The translations under genes and the position numbers were made by a program. The notes under the pieces are model-generated. The model saw nothing but the letters and a program-made list of their open reading frames with translations. It had not been told where the DNA came from and searched no databases. DNA of 64,000 bases from Sinonovacula constricta (taxonomy: Eukaryota; Mollusca; Bivalvia; Cardiida; Solecurtidae). The stretch is from assembly GCA_007844125.1 (NCBI GenBank), contig CM017571.1, positions 29,337,978 through 29,401,977 on the forward strand. Direction: 5' to 3'. The number at the start of each line of letters is the position of its first letter. The first letter of the stretch is position 1. Below, piece by piece: positions 1-11,279 of the stretch.

Positions 1-1295
1 GGCTAAAAGCTTTAAAAGTTTAAGACATGCAAATCCAGCCAAATACCTTAAAATCATATACAGTAATGAGTAAGCTTACTTTTTTTTTTCTTTTATTAGA
101 CAGAATGCTATTGAAGGTTCTCACAAAGCAATTATATCCAGTTTGTAAATATCTTGCATTTAAATTGGTTATGAAGCAAAAATAATGCTTTTACAAGAAT
201 ATGAACACAAAAGTTACTACATTTTTTATTATGTTTGCACTTACTTCTAAGAATTATCAGAAGCGGCCAGAATGAAAATTAATGCGATGGTTCCCAATGA
301 ACAAGTCTCCCTTCTTTTTTTTGCCTTACACATACAGCTACAGTATAAAATACATGTACATAACTTACTTTATTCTTACTTATTCGCTATTCTTCATTAT
401 TAAATTAAAATTCTATCTTGTATTTCTATAGCAGACCTATCCAAAAATCTGTTTTTAACATTGTTACAAGATTTACTGTATAGTCAAGTCATTAAATCTG
501 TCAACCACCATTTGAGAGCAGAATCTCTAAGTCCAAGGATAAATCGAGTCCACCCACAACGACCTGTTGGCCATTTGCTTTCTAAAACTTTTGACTACTA
601 GTGGATATGTTCTGAATTATACTTCTGGAAATATTAAACTGACAAAACATTTTTTTGACAGTTTAAGGTCTTATAGAGAGGAAAAATACAGTTACACTAA
701 TTGACAGGTTCATTTTGTTTTATTGTTAAATCATTACAATTGTAGGCACCTGGCATGGTCACTCCTTAACTGGTTTGTTTTAAAAAATAAACAAAAATAC
801 AATAAACATGAATTAAAGTTTTTAGATATAATTTTATACATAATGAATATTTTATTGAAAGAAAACTCCCTCAACGTTTAATATTTCACTTAATATTATC
901 TAAGAGGCTTATATTGCCAAAATGTAATTAAACAGATCCAAACAAGCTTTGCAATAGCTTGGCAAGCTTAATGAAGACCTTCCCATATTATTTCCTTTGC
1001 CATATTATTTTCCTTTGAACTCATGCAGTAAGAAATGATCTGTCAGGGAAGAATAAAATAGACACTTCATTATTAACAAAATTTCTGTTAACAACGTTAT
1101 ACAATATTGACTAACCTGTAAACACAGGGCAAGAATTAAATAATTGTAAGTATTTTGAATGCAAGGCTCTAGTCATTCATATTGAGAAGGCATTAAGTTC
1201 ATGTCTTTCCATTTACAGCAATAACAGACCCAAACCAATAAAGAATCCTTGAAATTGTAATATAACTCTTACTCCTGCCAATATGTTTATTCCAG
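1..1295 (+). other. Intron of the ANKFY1-like gene, no exon recognised
   Basis: AT-rich sequence upstream of the first recognisable ankyrin exon. I looked for ankyrin-like reading frames flanked by AG and GT splice signals and found none. It ends in an acceptor (TTCCAG) at 1290-1295. The ANKFY1 family has many more N-terminal ankyrin repeats and a BTB domain, so more exons must lie left of the window. Confidence 0.6.
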
Positions 1296-4200
1296 AGACA
1301 AGCAGACACCACTCCATATGGCCTGTGCCTGGGGTATGGAGATGGTGGTGCAGACACTCATGGAGTTTGGAGCAGACGTCAATGTTCAGGTATGTGTCGA
1401 TGTCTCAATCACAAAATTTTGCCTTCAAATAACTTGTTTAAATAATTACAAATAAGAACAAGTTAACTATTTACAGAACTTTCCTTCAGCATTTAATGGG
1501 GATGGTGGTACCAAGGTTTATCAAGTTTGAAGCAGACATCAATGATTAGGTGCAAGAAATTTTAACTGTAATGTTAAAGAAAATAAATATGTTGAATTGA
1601 CTTATAACAAAAAACACACCATCTTATACTGTTTATATAGGACATTGATGGGAAAGCGCCAGTCCATATTGCTATAGAGAACCAGCACTCTGTGATTATC
1701 TCCCTTCTCCTGGCCCACCCCAGCCTTGACCTGACCCTGAGAGACAAGAATGGATTCACTCCCTTTGCTGCTGCCATGACAACTAGAAATAACAAAGCAG
1801 CCCAGGCTATACTGAACAGGGAACCAAAGGCAGCTGAGCAGGTAACCATACTTCTACTACTGTTCCATTATAATAAAATCGAGTTGATTTGGCCCTTTGT
1901 AATTTTTAGGTCACCATACTAATCTCAAGTTAATTGTTATAGGTACTTTACATAGAAGCTAGACATTTAGCTTAAAACAAAGTAATAAATTATCCATAGA
2001 AAAATCATGGGTCTTCACTATTTGCCAATGTCTGATCAATATCTACCATATTTTTAATTTAAAGTTTGATCATTTTTCATATCTGTACTTTAAAAAAGAT
2101 TGTTGTGCAAATTGTCAGATGGACAATAGAGGGCGCAACTTCCTCCACATTGCCATTATGAACAAGGACATAGAGAGTGTACTCTTCCTGATCAGCGTCC
2201 ATGCCAATGTCAACTCTAAGGTCCATGATGCCAAACATCTGACACCCCTCCATCTGGCTGTGGATGTTGGGTCGGAGATTATCGTCAGGAATCTGGTTAG
2301 TGTTTTCAATATTTTCTATATAAGAAACATTTTCTGCTGTTACAGAGTTCAATATTTATATCCTCAACTTGAGCTGTTTTAGAATATAGCATTCCATGAC
2401 ATTTAAAAATACATTTGTTGAAGATGGTTTATGTATGTTAGTGTTAAATATTGTAATAGAAAATGTTTTTTGAAATTAAAAACCTAGAAGGTGTTTAATC
2501 AACAATTTCATCTTATTTAATTTTTTAGATATAACTCCCATATTATTTACAGTTCTTCAATCAAACTTCACCATCATACAGACAGACATTTGAAGGTGTC
2601 TCGCATAATATTTAGCTTTGCATCCTTTTAGATCAAGTATTATTAAATGTTTTATTTAAGGTCATTCCTTGAGAATGGCTTCTTGTGCTTTACTGAAGTT
2701 TCTCAGTCATAACCTCCAATGTCTACAGGTTTTCAGTCAAATATCACCATCATACTGACATTAAAGGTGTGTTGGGAAAACAATCTGCAAAGACAATGCT
2801 CAAGGTCATGGTCATTTTTAAGGTCATTGCATTTTTTGAGGCCTATCATTATCATCCTTGTCCCATCTTTGTGCTCCATCACTTTTTGTTCTGTGCATCT
2901 GGTCTTGTCATGCAGACTTCTGTCTTGTTTTTTGAGATGATTTGGTTCCCTCGACTTCCATGACCTTCCTGGTCGTCTAGCCCATTGAGGTGTCATGTTA
3001 CTACATTGCAGCTATTGGCTGGAGCAGAGATCAATGCACGGATGAACAACAAGCAGACTGTGTTACATATTGCTGCTGCCAAGGATCATTCAGTTATATG
3101 CACTATTCTGTTAGAGAATGGTGTTGACTTTGATGCCATTGATGATAACATGGATAACGGTAGGACTAGTCTGTTATTTTACTGGTTTTGACTTGTTAGG
3201 TAAAACGAGGATATGACATGCATTTTCATAGAAATTATTAAACAGATTGGTTAAAACTAATATTATATTTTCAGTATTTAATGAACAGGAACGTTAGATT
3301 CTATTCATCTCATAGTCAATAAATCAGCTGTTTATCTTAAAATAAAACTTTGAATTGTAATTTATGCTATGGGAAACCAGTGGGTATTAGTAAGTTATTA
3401 TAAATAAACAATGGTTATTTCTTATTCACATAGCAAATATTTGGCATGAATGAAATATGTTCAATGTACAATGCTCCACATATGTACACACATCTCCTTT
3501 TCAATATATGTATAAAGCATGTCACAAACCTGTAGATGTTATGTCTTTATGTAATGACATATATAGAACTGATATTTCTACTTGTTGCCTATGTTACTTA
3601 CATGACTATTTCAGCTCTCCACTTAGCTGTAAAGAATGGTAACCTAAACACAGTAAGAGTGCTGCTGACAGAGTCACGCATCAATGCAGAGGCAGTAAAT
3701 GCTAAGTACGCTTTCTGTTTACATCATTTTAAAAAATTTAAATTGTCCTTTATGTTGTTTCTCCAATATATTATAACTAGTTATTTAGCCTTATTTCTTT
3801 TTTGTCATATTAAGCAAAATGTCTAGATTTTTCTAACCAGGTTACTACATGGAAAACAAATGAGTTGGTATGGAACTGTTGTTTTATTGTTATATGATTC
3901 TGGCGGTTACTTCCTGTACATGCCATTGCTGTTACCTTTATGTCTGCATAAATAAGTAAAATTTAATTTCATGTCTATTATCACTAAGACATACACATGG
4001 GAACTGAACCTATTTACTTATGGCAGCTGTAATTTACATTTTGATAATTCATCTAATGACATTGCCCTCTACCTTCTGTTCTAGGGGACAGAACCCTTTG
4101 CATGCACTGGGCCAATATGGGAAGGATAATGCAGCGGCCATATTTGAACTGTTTCGGGAGAGTATGCCAGAGTATCCTATAGCCAAAACGGATGCAGAGG

Positions 4201-6580
4201 GAAATACTGGTAACAATGAGATTGTAAAATACGCTCTGCTATCCTCAATTGATTTGATTGGACTTTATAATCATGTTATTTTTAACAGACTTTGAGAAAT
4301 AAGAATGAATGTCTTAGGTACTAAATATTGCATAATATTTTGGTAATTTTATCTTGACTATTTGAGGTTTGATTTGTGAGAAACATGGCCTCGATTTAAC
4401 AGTATATGAATAAAAACAGAAGATGTCAAGCTGAATTAAATTATTTGAATTCATACATAGAGTCTTCAAAGTGATATTTTTGTAACTATTTATCGCTCTA
4501 CCCTCAGGTTATTTTGGAAGATATTTTTCATCTTTTTATCTTCTTTTTCCCCTCACTCACAGCCCTCTTACTTGCATACATGAATGGTAACGGGAACCTG
4601 TGCAGAGCTCTGGTACGTGCTGGATCCCCGCTTGGTGAGGTAAACAAACATGGTCTAAGCCCCTTTAATGCACCCGTGGCAACCAAACAGCTCCTCTTTA
4701 AATTACTAGGTGAGTTCATTTAAAGCTTAATCATGATTTATTGGCTGATCAAATATACAGATACATAAGTCTTAAAGGCTTTGAGGTTTTAACATATAGT
4801 AAGTGCAATAAATTGAATAGAAAATGGCATTACTTTAGTGACTTTAAATGAAGCCTACAGTTTTATGAATACATTTCTTCTGTTTAAAACATAGATTTAA
4901 TGATGAAGTTGTCTAAAGTTTAAACACAATTTAACTGCATTAGAATGATGCCATTTCTTAAATATACTTACAAAGTGCTAAAAAATCTAAATAAGTTATT
5001 GATATTAGGGTTTTCAAGCCTTAATTTTATCCAAATATAATTACAAGACAAATGTCACGATATTTTATCTCCATTGCAGATATGCTTTCCAAGGAGCCTC
5101 CATGGAGTGATGGTGAAGTATGTCTTGAGTGTAACACAAAGTTCAGTATTAAGACCAGGAAACACCACTGGTATGTTGAGTTCATGGTACTGTTCTAATA
5201 AAGTTGCTACTAGTCCTATACATTATCTGCTGAGTGACCATCTGTCATCAGGTGTTTTGCCCCTTTCACACACGATACAGTCTCAAGATGGCCAGGTGGG
5301 AAGAGTGACCATCTGTCATCAGGTGTTTTGCCCCTTTCACACACGATACAGTCTCAAGATGGCCAGGTGGGAAGAGTGACCATCTGTCATCAGGTGTTGT
5401 GCCCCTGTCACACACGATACAGTCTCAAGCTGGCCAGGTGGGATGAGTGACCAGCGGCCAACCTCTCTATGATGGCTTCTATAGTGTTCATCCAAATTGA
5501 AGAAAAATGCCTTTTGGCTTTTTTTTGTTCCAAGGACCTGGGCAGTTTATTTCGAGAAGTCTATACCTTTGCTAATACTTATATGCCAGTAGCTGTCTTA
5601 TATGAATTAAGTGTAAAATTCACAAAATTGTTAATAATTCCTCAAACAAGGAATACAAAAAAGTGTATTATTATAGTAAAAAACTCAGACACTTAAAACA
5701 GTTAAGGTCACTAACTACTCACTCACTCCCCTAATTGGTTCAGGTTCTGGCAGTGAGAAAATTTACATGTGGAGCACCCATTGTTCTTCCAAGACATTTC
5801 TCTGATCACTTCCTCCCCAAAGTGTAGCTGGATGTCGCCAATGGGACCATAATTGTGGTTGTGTTGTATCTATCTATACAAAAAAAAAAAACTACAGTCA
5901 AATCTATTACTCCTATAAAGCCATTCATTGAATACTGTGTTTAAATTTAATGCACTGTGTAATACAATATATACAGTTTAGAATCCATGTTTTTTTTGTT
6001 TTATTTTCTTCAGTTTTATGTGTACAACATTTTATGCATTATAATTTTTAATGTACAAAGTACTAAAATAGAATAAGTTAAAAAGAAGTACATTTATTGG
6101 TTATTTATCCAACCAGTTTATGTATGACATAACAAGTAAACAACTAATAAGTTTAAAGCTGTGTTTATTGACAATTGACTATCCCAATAGTATGTTTGCA
6201 TAAAAAATAAGAGTTAGTAACGACAACACTGATTTACTTCAATTATTTATTCAAAAAATCTTTCAGCTTGTGTTCCTTAATAACAAATCTTGCAGAGATA
6301 AGTACTTGCTGGAATTCACAAATAAAACAACAAAAATAAAAAAAATAAAACATGGTGTGAATTTTTTATGAATGTTGTAACAGATTATCAGTGTAATTCT
6401 AAGTTGTTATCAAATGTCAGTTAACATATTATTTTTTATTATTTCAGTCGCCACTGTGGACGGTTGTTGTGTTCAAAATGTTCCTCCAAGGACATGCCTA
6501 TCATAAAATATAATCTCCCCAAACCTGTCCGCGTTTGTGACATGTGCTTTGATGTTCTCTCACTGGGAGGCGCCTTCTAA
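1296..6580 (+). CDS. ANKFY1: Rabankyrin-5 / ANKFY1 orthologue, 3' part (8 exons, ankyrin repeats plus C-terminal FYVE finger)
   Basis: Exons read by eye: 1296-1389, 1641-1841, 2119-2295, 3012-3159, 3615-3705, 4085-4209, 4563-4709, 5080-5170 and 6448-6580 (the last two together form the FYVE finger; nine coding blocks in all counting both). Every junction has AG/GT signals and the phases join without a break. Ankyrin hallmarks recur: TPLHMACAWG, TPLHLAVDVG, TVLHIAAAKD, ALHLAVKNGN and NPLHALGQYG. The combination of a long ankyrin array with one C-terminal FYVE domain is characteristic of ANKFY1. In vertebrates this is a Rab5 effector that binds PI3P on early endosomes and macropinosomes and promotes macropinocytosis and endosome fusion or recycling. 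The BTB domain and the first two thirds of the protein are not in the window. Codon composition is clearly more GC-rich than the introns. Stop codon TAA is at 6578-6580. Several AATAAA sites lie downstream (for example 7533-7538 and 7924-7929), so the 3' UTR end is uncertain. Confidence 0.92.
5080..6580 (+). CDS. ANKFY1: ANKFY1 FYVE zinc-finger exons and C-terminus
   Basis: The FYVE domain is split over 5080-5170 and 6448-6580, joined in phase 2 inside the codon for the Cys of the basic motif. Seen directly: a W-S-D tryptophan-acid motif just before the first zinc pair (CLEC), the basic PI3P-binding motif RKHHCRHCG across the splice, then the Cys pairs C-S-K-C and RVCDMC. That supplies eight Cys/His zinc ligands and the RVC motif, so the finger should be intact and bind PI3P on early endosomes. 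The protein stops 11 residues after the last cysteine, so FYVE is C-terminal as in the vertebrate protein. Confidence 0.93.
5234..5459. repeat. 71-bp tandem repeat, about 3.2 copies, in the FYVE intron
   Basis: GTGACCATCTGTCATCAGG recurs at 5234, 5305 and 5376, and a fourth start at 5447 breaks off. Spacing is exactly 71 bp and the first two copies are almost identical, so the duplication is recent. It lies in the intron between the two FYVE exons. An apparent open frame across it is a by-product of the repeat. Confidence 0.9.
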
Positions 6581-8044
6581 GCTGTCAGCCAACCAGAGAC
6601 CAGCTTAGTTGTCCTAGTAACACATAGCAACACAAATTTTCATCAGCATCATCATCATTGTCTTCATGAAGATTGTTGGTGGGATGATAATCCCAACAAA
6701 CAATATCAGCAGCAGCCACAGCAGTAATTATGTGAACAAGCATAACAATTGGATGATGTTTTTTAAAATACAGATTCTACAATAATAGACTGTTTCAAAA
6801 CTCAATACAAAGTTCATCCATATTTTTATAAACAACACTGACATGAGATAATCGTGCTCTTGTGCACTGTGATGTCTCCCGGAATGACGTGTTCAGTCTT
6901 GGCTTGTTATCTATATTTGTCACAAACAGTTGTTATACAGACAGAGGTGGAGTGCCAATATTAAAATTGAGTGGAACTTTTCAATATTTATAGACTGGTT
7001 AATATAGAAAAACTGACAAATTATCAGAAGCAATAGCAAATGAGAATTTGTCTATGTATAGATTATAAATAATTATATTTGTGAATTAATTTTATGTGAA
7101 TGTGCCAGTATGGCAGTGATTATAGTTACATATTCTCATATACTCGTCACATAACATGAAAAATCTCATTAGATAGGAATTGTCCGATGGTCTGATGTAT
7201 TAATTAGGCTTTAAGTGCTTTTTTTCTAATACAGAATACAGATTTTGTCAATTGTTGTTGTTGTTGTTTATGGTTTCTTTAAATTGGTGGCTTTTTAGCA
7301 TATATTGTCCAGCAAAATATGGTTGATGGAATTAAAGCTTTTTTTTTTAATCATCTAACTGTATGTCAAACTGTGATCAGTATATAAATGCAATAATTAA
7401 TATGTATTAAAATAATAATAATAACAATTATTATTATTATTTGAAATCATAATAAGACTGGCACTTCAGCATATATAAAACAAATAATTTAGTAATCAAC
7501 CATTTGTACTTATTGTTTTCTTACAAATTAAAAATAAATGAAACAAAATGAAAACATTAATTATGTACTACATATATGTATTTAAGTAATTATAGCCAAT
7601 ATTCTTTAAGGGGAAATGGTTCAAAACCTTTACAGTTATGTAAAATCTAAAGCCCGTTTAACATTTATTTACACATTCTATAATGGTATGCATAATTCTT
7701 GGCTAGCTTGGTGTACTTATATCATACATTTGCCTTTTATCACAACATTACTGTCATGTTACAATTTGTTGGCTATATCATACTATATTTTGTTATTAGA
7801 AGTTGCCATTGAATGCATATAGCACTTGATTCATTATGAATGATAAAAGTATAGAATGCACAAGTAACTGTTAACTCTTATTTTTCTTCTTATTCATGAT
7901 TTTTTTCCAAATATAAAAATATAAATAAAGCAATTTTTTCCTTTTGTTTCATTTTAATCAAAATAAAAAAGTGCTGTTTAATTTTTGTTTCCAGAGACTG
8001 GAATGAATGTGCTGATACAACACCATTTTAAGTAGTGGGCTATA
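6581..8044 (+). other. Probable ANKFY1 3' UTR and downstream flank
   Basis: Follows the ANKFY1 stop. The sequence is AT-rich with no supported coding frame. It holds CAT/CAG-type short repeats near 6640-6725 and candidate AATAAA signals at 7533-7538 and 7924-7929. I cannot decide which poly(A) site is used. Confidence 0.45.
7410..7442. repeat. Perfect 15-bp A/T inverted repeat with 3-nt loop
   Basis: An AAT-repeat arm at 7410-7424 is followed by the loop CAA and its exact complement at 7428-7442. It could extrude as a hairpin or cruciform, or form a strong RNA stem if it lies in the ANKFY1 3' UTR. It is made of simple triplet repeats, so function is not implied. Confidence 0.85.
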
Positions 8045-9230
8045 CAATTTTAGATGGTGGTGCAAAGCAAAGAATCATTGACTTGTAACTTCTCAGTCCC
8101 TCACAATGTGGGTTTGTGGCTGGCTTGGGGCATGAACTTTGATGTAACTTCTCAGTCCCTCACAATGTGGGTTTGTGTCTGGCTTGGGGCATGAACTTTG
8201 ATGTAACTTCTCAGTCCCTCACAATGTGGGTTTGTGTCTGGCTTGGGGCATGAACTTTGATGTAACTTCTCGTCCCTCACAATGTGGGTTTGTGGCTGGC
8301 TTGGGGCATGAACTTTGATGTAACTTCTCAGTCCCTCACAATGTGGGTTTTGTGTCTGGCTTGGGGCATGAACTTTGATGTAACGTCTTAGTCCCCCACA
8401 ATGTGGGTTTGTGTCTGGCTTTGGGCATAAACTTTGATGTAACTTCTTAGTCCCTCACAATGTGGGTTTGTGTCTGGCTTTGGGCATGAACTTTGATGTA
8501 ACTTCTTAGTCCCCCACAATGTGGGTTTGTGTCTGGCTTTAGGCATGAACTTTGATGTAACTTCTTAGTCCCCCACAATGTGGGTTTGTGTCTGGCTTTA
8601 GGCATAAACTTTGATGTAACTTCTTAGTCCCTCACAATGTGGGTTTGTGTCTGGCTTTGGGCATAAACATTGATGTAACTTCTTAGTCCCCCACAATGTG
8701 GGTTAGTGTCTGGCTTTGGGCATGAACTTTGATGTAACTTCTTAGTCCCCCACAATGTGGGTTTGTAGCTGGCTTTGGGCATAAACTTTGATGTAACTTC
8801 TTAGTCCCCCACAATGTGGGTTTGTGTCTGGCTTGGGGCATAAACTTTGATGTTACTTCTTAGTCCCTCGCAATGTGGGTTTGTGTCTAGCTTGGGGCAT
8901 GAACTTTGATGTAACTTCTCAGTCCCTCACAATGTGGGTTTGTGTATGGTTTGGGGCATGAACTTTGATGTAACTTCTCAGTCCCTCACAATGTGGGTTT
9001 GTGTCTGGCTTGGGGCATGAACTTTGATGTAACTTCTCGTCCCTCACAATGTGGGTTTATGTATGGCTTGGGGCATAAACTTTGATGTGGGGAGGTTTTC
9101 TAATTGATCTGTGTTGCCTCGGTGGTTCTACACCTATGACCTATGTGTAGAGTGATTACGGTAGCTTAATATCTCCAATTTGACTTGATCGTGTTGTGCG
9201 CTGCAACAAAAACAACAACAAAAACTTGTA
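8045..9230 (+). mobile_element. tRNA-derived SINE with internally expanded body
   Basis: The left end has a degenerate tRNA head leading to GACTTGTAAC (about 8081). The right end (9085-9230) continues into GTGGGGAGG..., GTTGCCTCGGTGGTTCTAC and an A-rich (CAA)n/(CAAAA)n tail at about 9203-9227. The same order of blocks is seen in the SINE at 19092-19345, where GACTTGTAAC, TGGGTTCGAGGCC (box B), GTGGGAAGGTC and GTTGCGCCGGTAGTTCTA follow one another. The central box-B segment is present here about 17 times in tandem instead of once. No clear target-site duplication was found. Confidence 0.7.
8081..9085. repeat. 59-bp minisatellite, about 17 copies, derived from SINE box-B region
   Basis: A unit containing CCCTCACAATGTGGGTTTG recurs every 59 bp (for example at 8101 and 8160). 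Two subfamilies alternate in blocks: CTCAGTCCCTC with GGCTTGGGGC at the ends, and CTTAGTCCCCC with GGCTTTGGGC in the middle. The unit aligns with the box-B region of the 19-kb SINE, including the GGGGCATGAACTTTGATGT segment against GGGGCGTAGGACTTAATGT. Confidence 0.93.
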
Positions 9231-11279
9231 GAGTAGAGTCTATTATTATTTTGAATTATCTAATTTAGTCTTCTTAATAAAAGCTTCCAGCCCTACTGAT
9301 GGGGTTTCAGGTCCTTGTGTTGAAGGGAAAAGTGTACCCATGTGTGTATAGTTTAGGTCTTTGATATTTCAAACCAAGTTTTAAGTCTCATAAATAAGAT
9401 ACTAAGGCACAGTTTAAATTTGATTTATGGCAGATAAAACACCGGTTGTATGGTCTGGAAAAATGCATTGTTTGATTTGTTTTCATTTTATGAGGCTGTT
9501 GATTATAGATGGTACTTTTATTTTGTTGCTTCTTAATGTTGATGCTGAGCTACATTCCTCTTTCAAGCCAGTTTTATACTTATTTGCCATTATCACTTTC
9601 AAAGTGGATATGATTTGCTTTTGTCTTCCATGCTGTATATTGTTTTATTTCAATATGTTGTGTCACTAGTTAGAACAATAACTTCAGATTTATTTTACAC
9701 TAGAATAAAACAATGGAATTTAGGAATATTCAGAGTAAGTAGATATTTATTTCGTTTAAATTCATCAAGTACACAGTATTTAGTTTTTGTTCTTTCTTTG
9801 AACTAGTACTTATTACTTTTCCCTGCTTGCAGTTATTGTATTAAAAAGGTTTTAAAATGAAAGACTTAAACCAATAAGCCTTTAACAGTTTGTGTTATTA
9901 ATAGAATTTAGTTTGCATTAATGTGGCATATAAATCAAATATGGCATACGCTGTGAACACCAGATGTTATGGTCCGTGATTCTTTGTCTGATAATAGTGA
10001 CTCCAAAAAATGGTTTTGACCTAAGAAAGAAAGTTACCACACGAGAGAAATGGTCACTTCATTAGTGTACTTTCAAAAGTAAAAATTATAATTAAATTCA
10101 CAATGTTTTATTGTTTAATCTACTCCTATTTAAAGGTCTGATATGTATTTCTATCTTAAATGTTACTTCAATAAGACATAACATTCGCCATTAAGTTATG
10201 ACTTCATATATGAAGCAACAGTGTGGTGGACATTTATTGAAGGCATAACAAAAATGAAAATTTATTGTTTGATGTTAATTGTTTGTTTTGCAATTTAACA
10301 AATAAAGGTTTATGTATGCTCTGTCACTATATAGTTTTGAAGACTGCATTATTGTTATATTAATCTCAGAATGCATCATTTGTGAAGACAAGAAAACACC
10401 GGTCCTTATATTGACCTCAACACACGTCTGTTATTAGTACAGTTTAATACACAGCTTCTTAGAGGATGAAAATAAACTGAGTTTTAAATTATTCCTCTGT
10501 TTTACATCTTACTTCTGTTGAAAGTGAACAAACTTCTTATGAACATTTTCATAGTCGTATTTGAGACGTATCCACATGTATTTAGCAAACTGTGAAAAGC
10601 GCTTTTCTAACATTCGTTTGTCACATACAGGATGCTGGTCTTACTCTTCACAGATGAAGTCACAAAAAATACCAGTGCAATGTTTCCTAAAACAAACATT
10701 ACCATGTTGCAAAAGAAGTACAAAGTCAGTTAAGAGTGCCACAACAGATTTTAAATAAGTAACAAATGACTGCACAGTCGTCGTTAACTAGATTAATAAC
10801 TTCTGAGACTAATTTGTATAAGTCACTATGGTGCGTTATCTTTTTATTTGTTTTGCTATTTTTACATACTCAGACACTGTTAATGGTTGTTCATTAATAC
10901 TGCAGGTAATATAAAACACCTATTATACTTCCTTTATATTTGTGTTCGTGCAATAATATCTTATATCTGTATAATGGATAAGTAAAATGTGTTGTTATTG
11001 ACATAGTTTTTGTATAAAGTGCTTTTATAGGATATTGTGTTGTGGTTATTTTTTATCCAGATTGGTTAACTTACCTAATAGAATTGATGTAATTAATGCA
11101 ATAAGAATAAATAGTTTGGTAGAACGATAGTCTCAATATATTGGCTGATATTTACTCTACTCACAAAACCATGTCCCTTATTGTTTATGCCCTAGATCGT
11201 TGGCATATGTCCTTGACACTGTCCATCCATGTGTCTGTCTGTTTGCCCTGGTTTGTGTTGCAGCCATTACGTCCGTATC
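9231..11279. other. Intergenic AT-rich DNA, no gene supported
   Basis: Several open frames of 60-80 codons occur (9427-9669, 9615-9806, 10561-10758), but none has recognisable protein features or splice context. AATAAA at about 10303 could be a distal poly(A) signal for ANKFY1. Nothing else stands out. Confidence 0.5.

Noticed and set aside
8081..9085. CRISPR-like array
   Set aside because: Units are contiguous 59-bp copies with no unique spacers, and this is an animal genome.
10561..10758. 65-codon basic, Cys-containing frame
   Set aside because: No similarity recognised, no start context or splice partner; length is compatible with chance.
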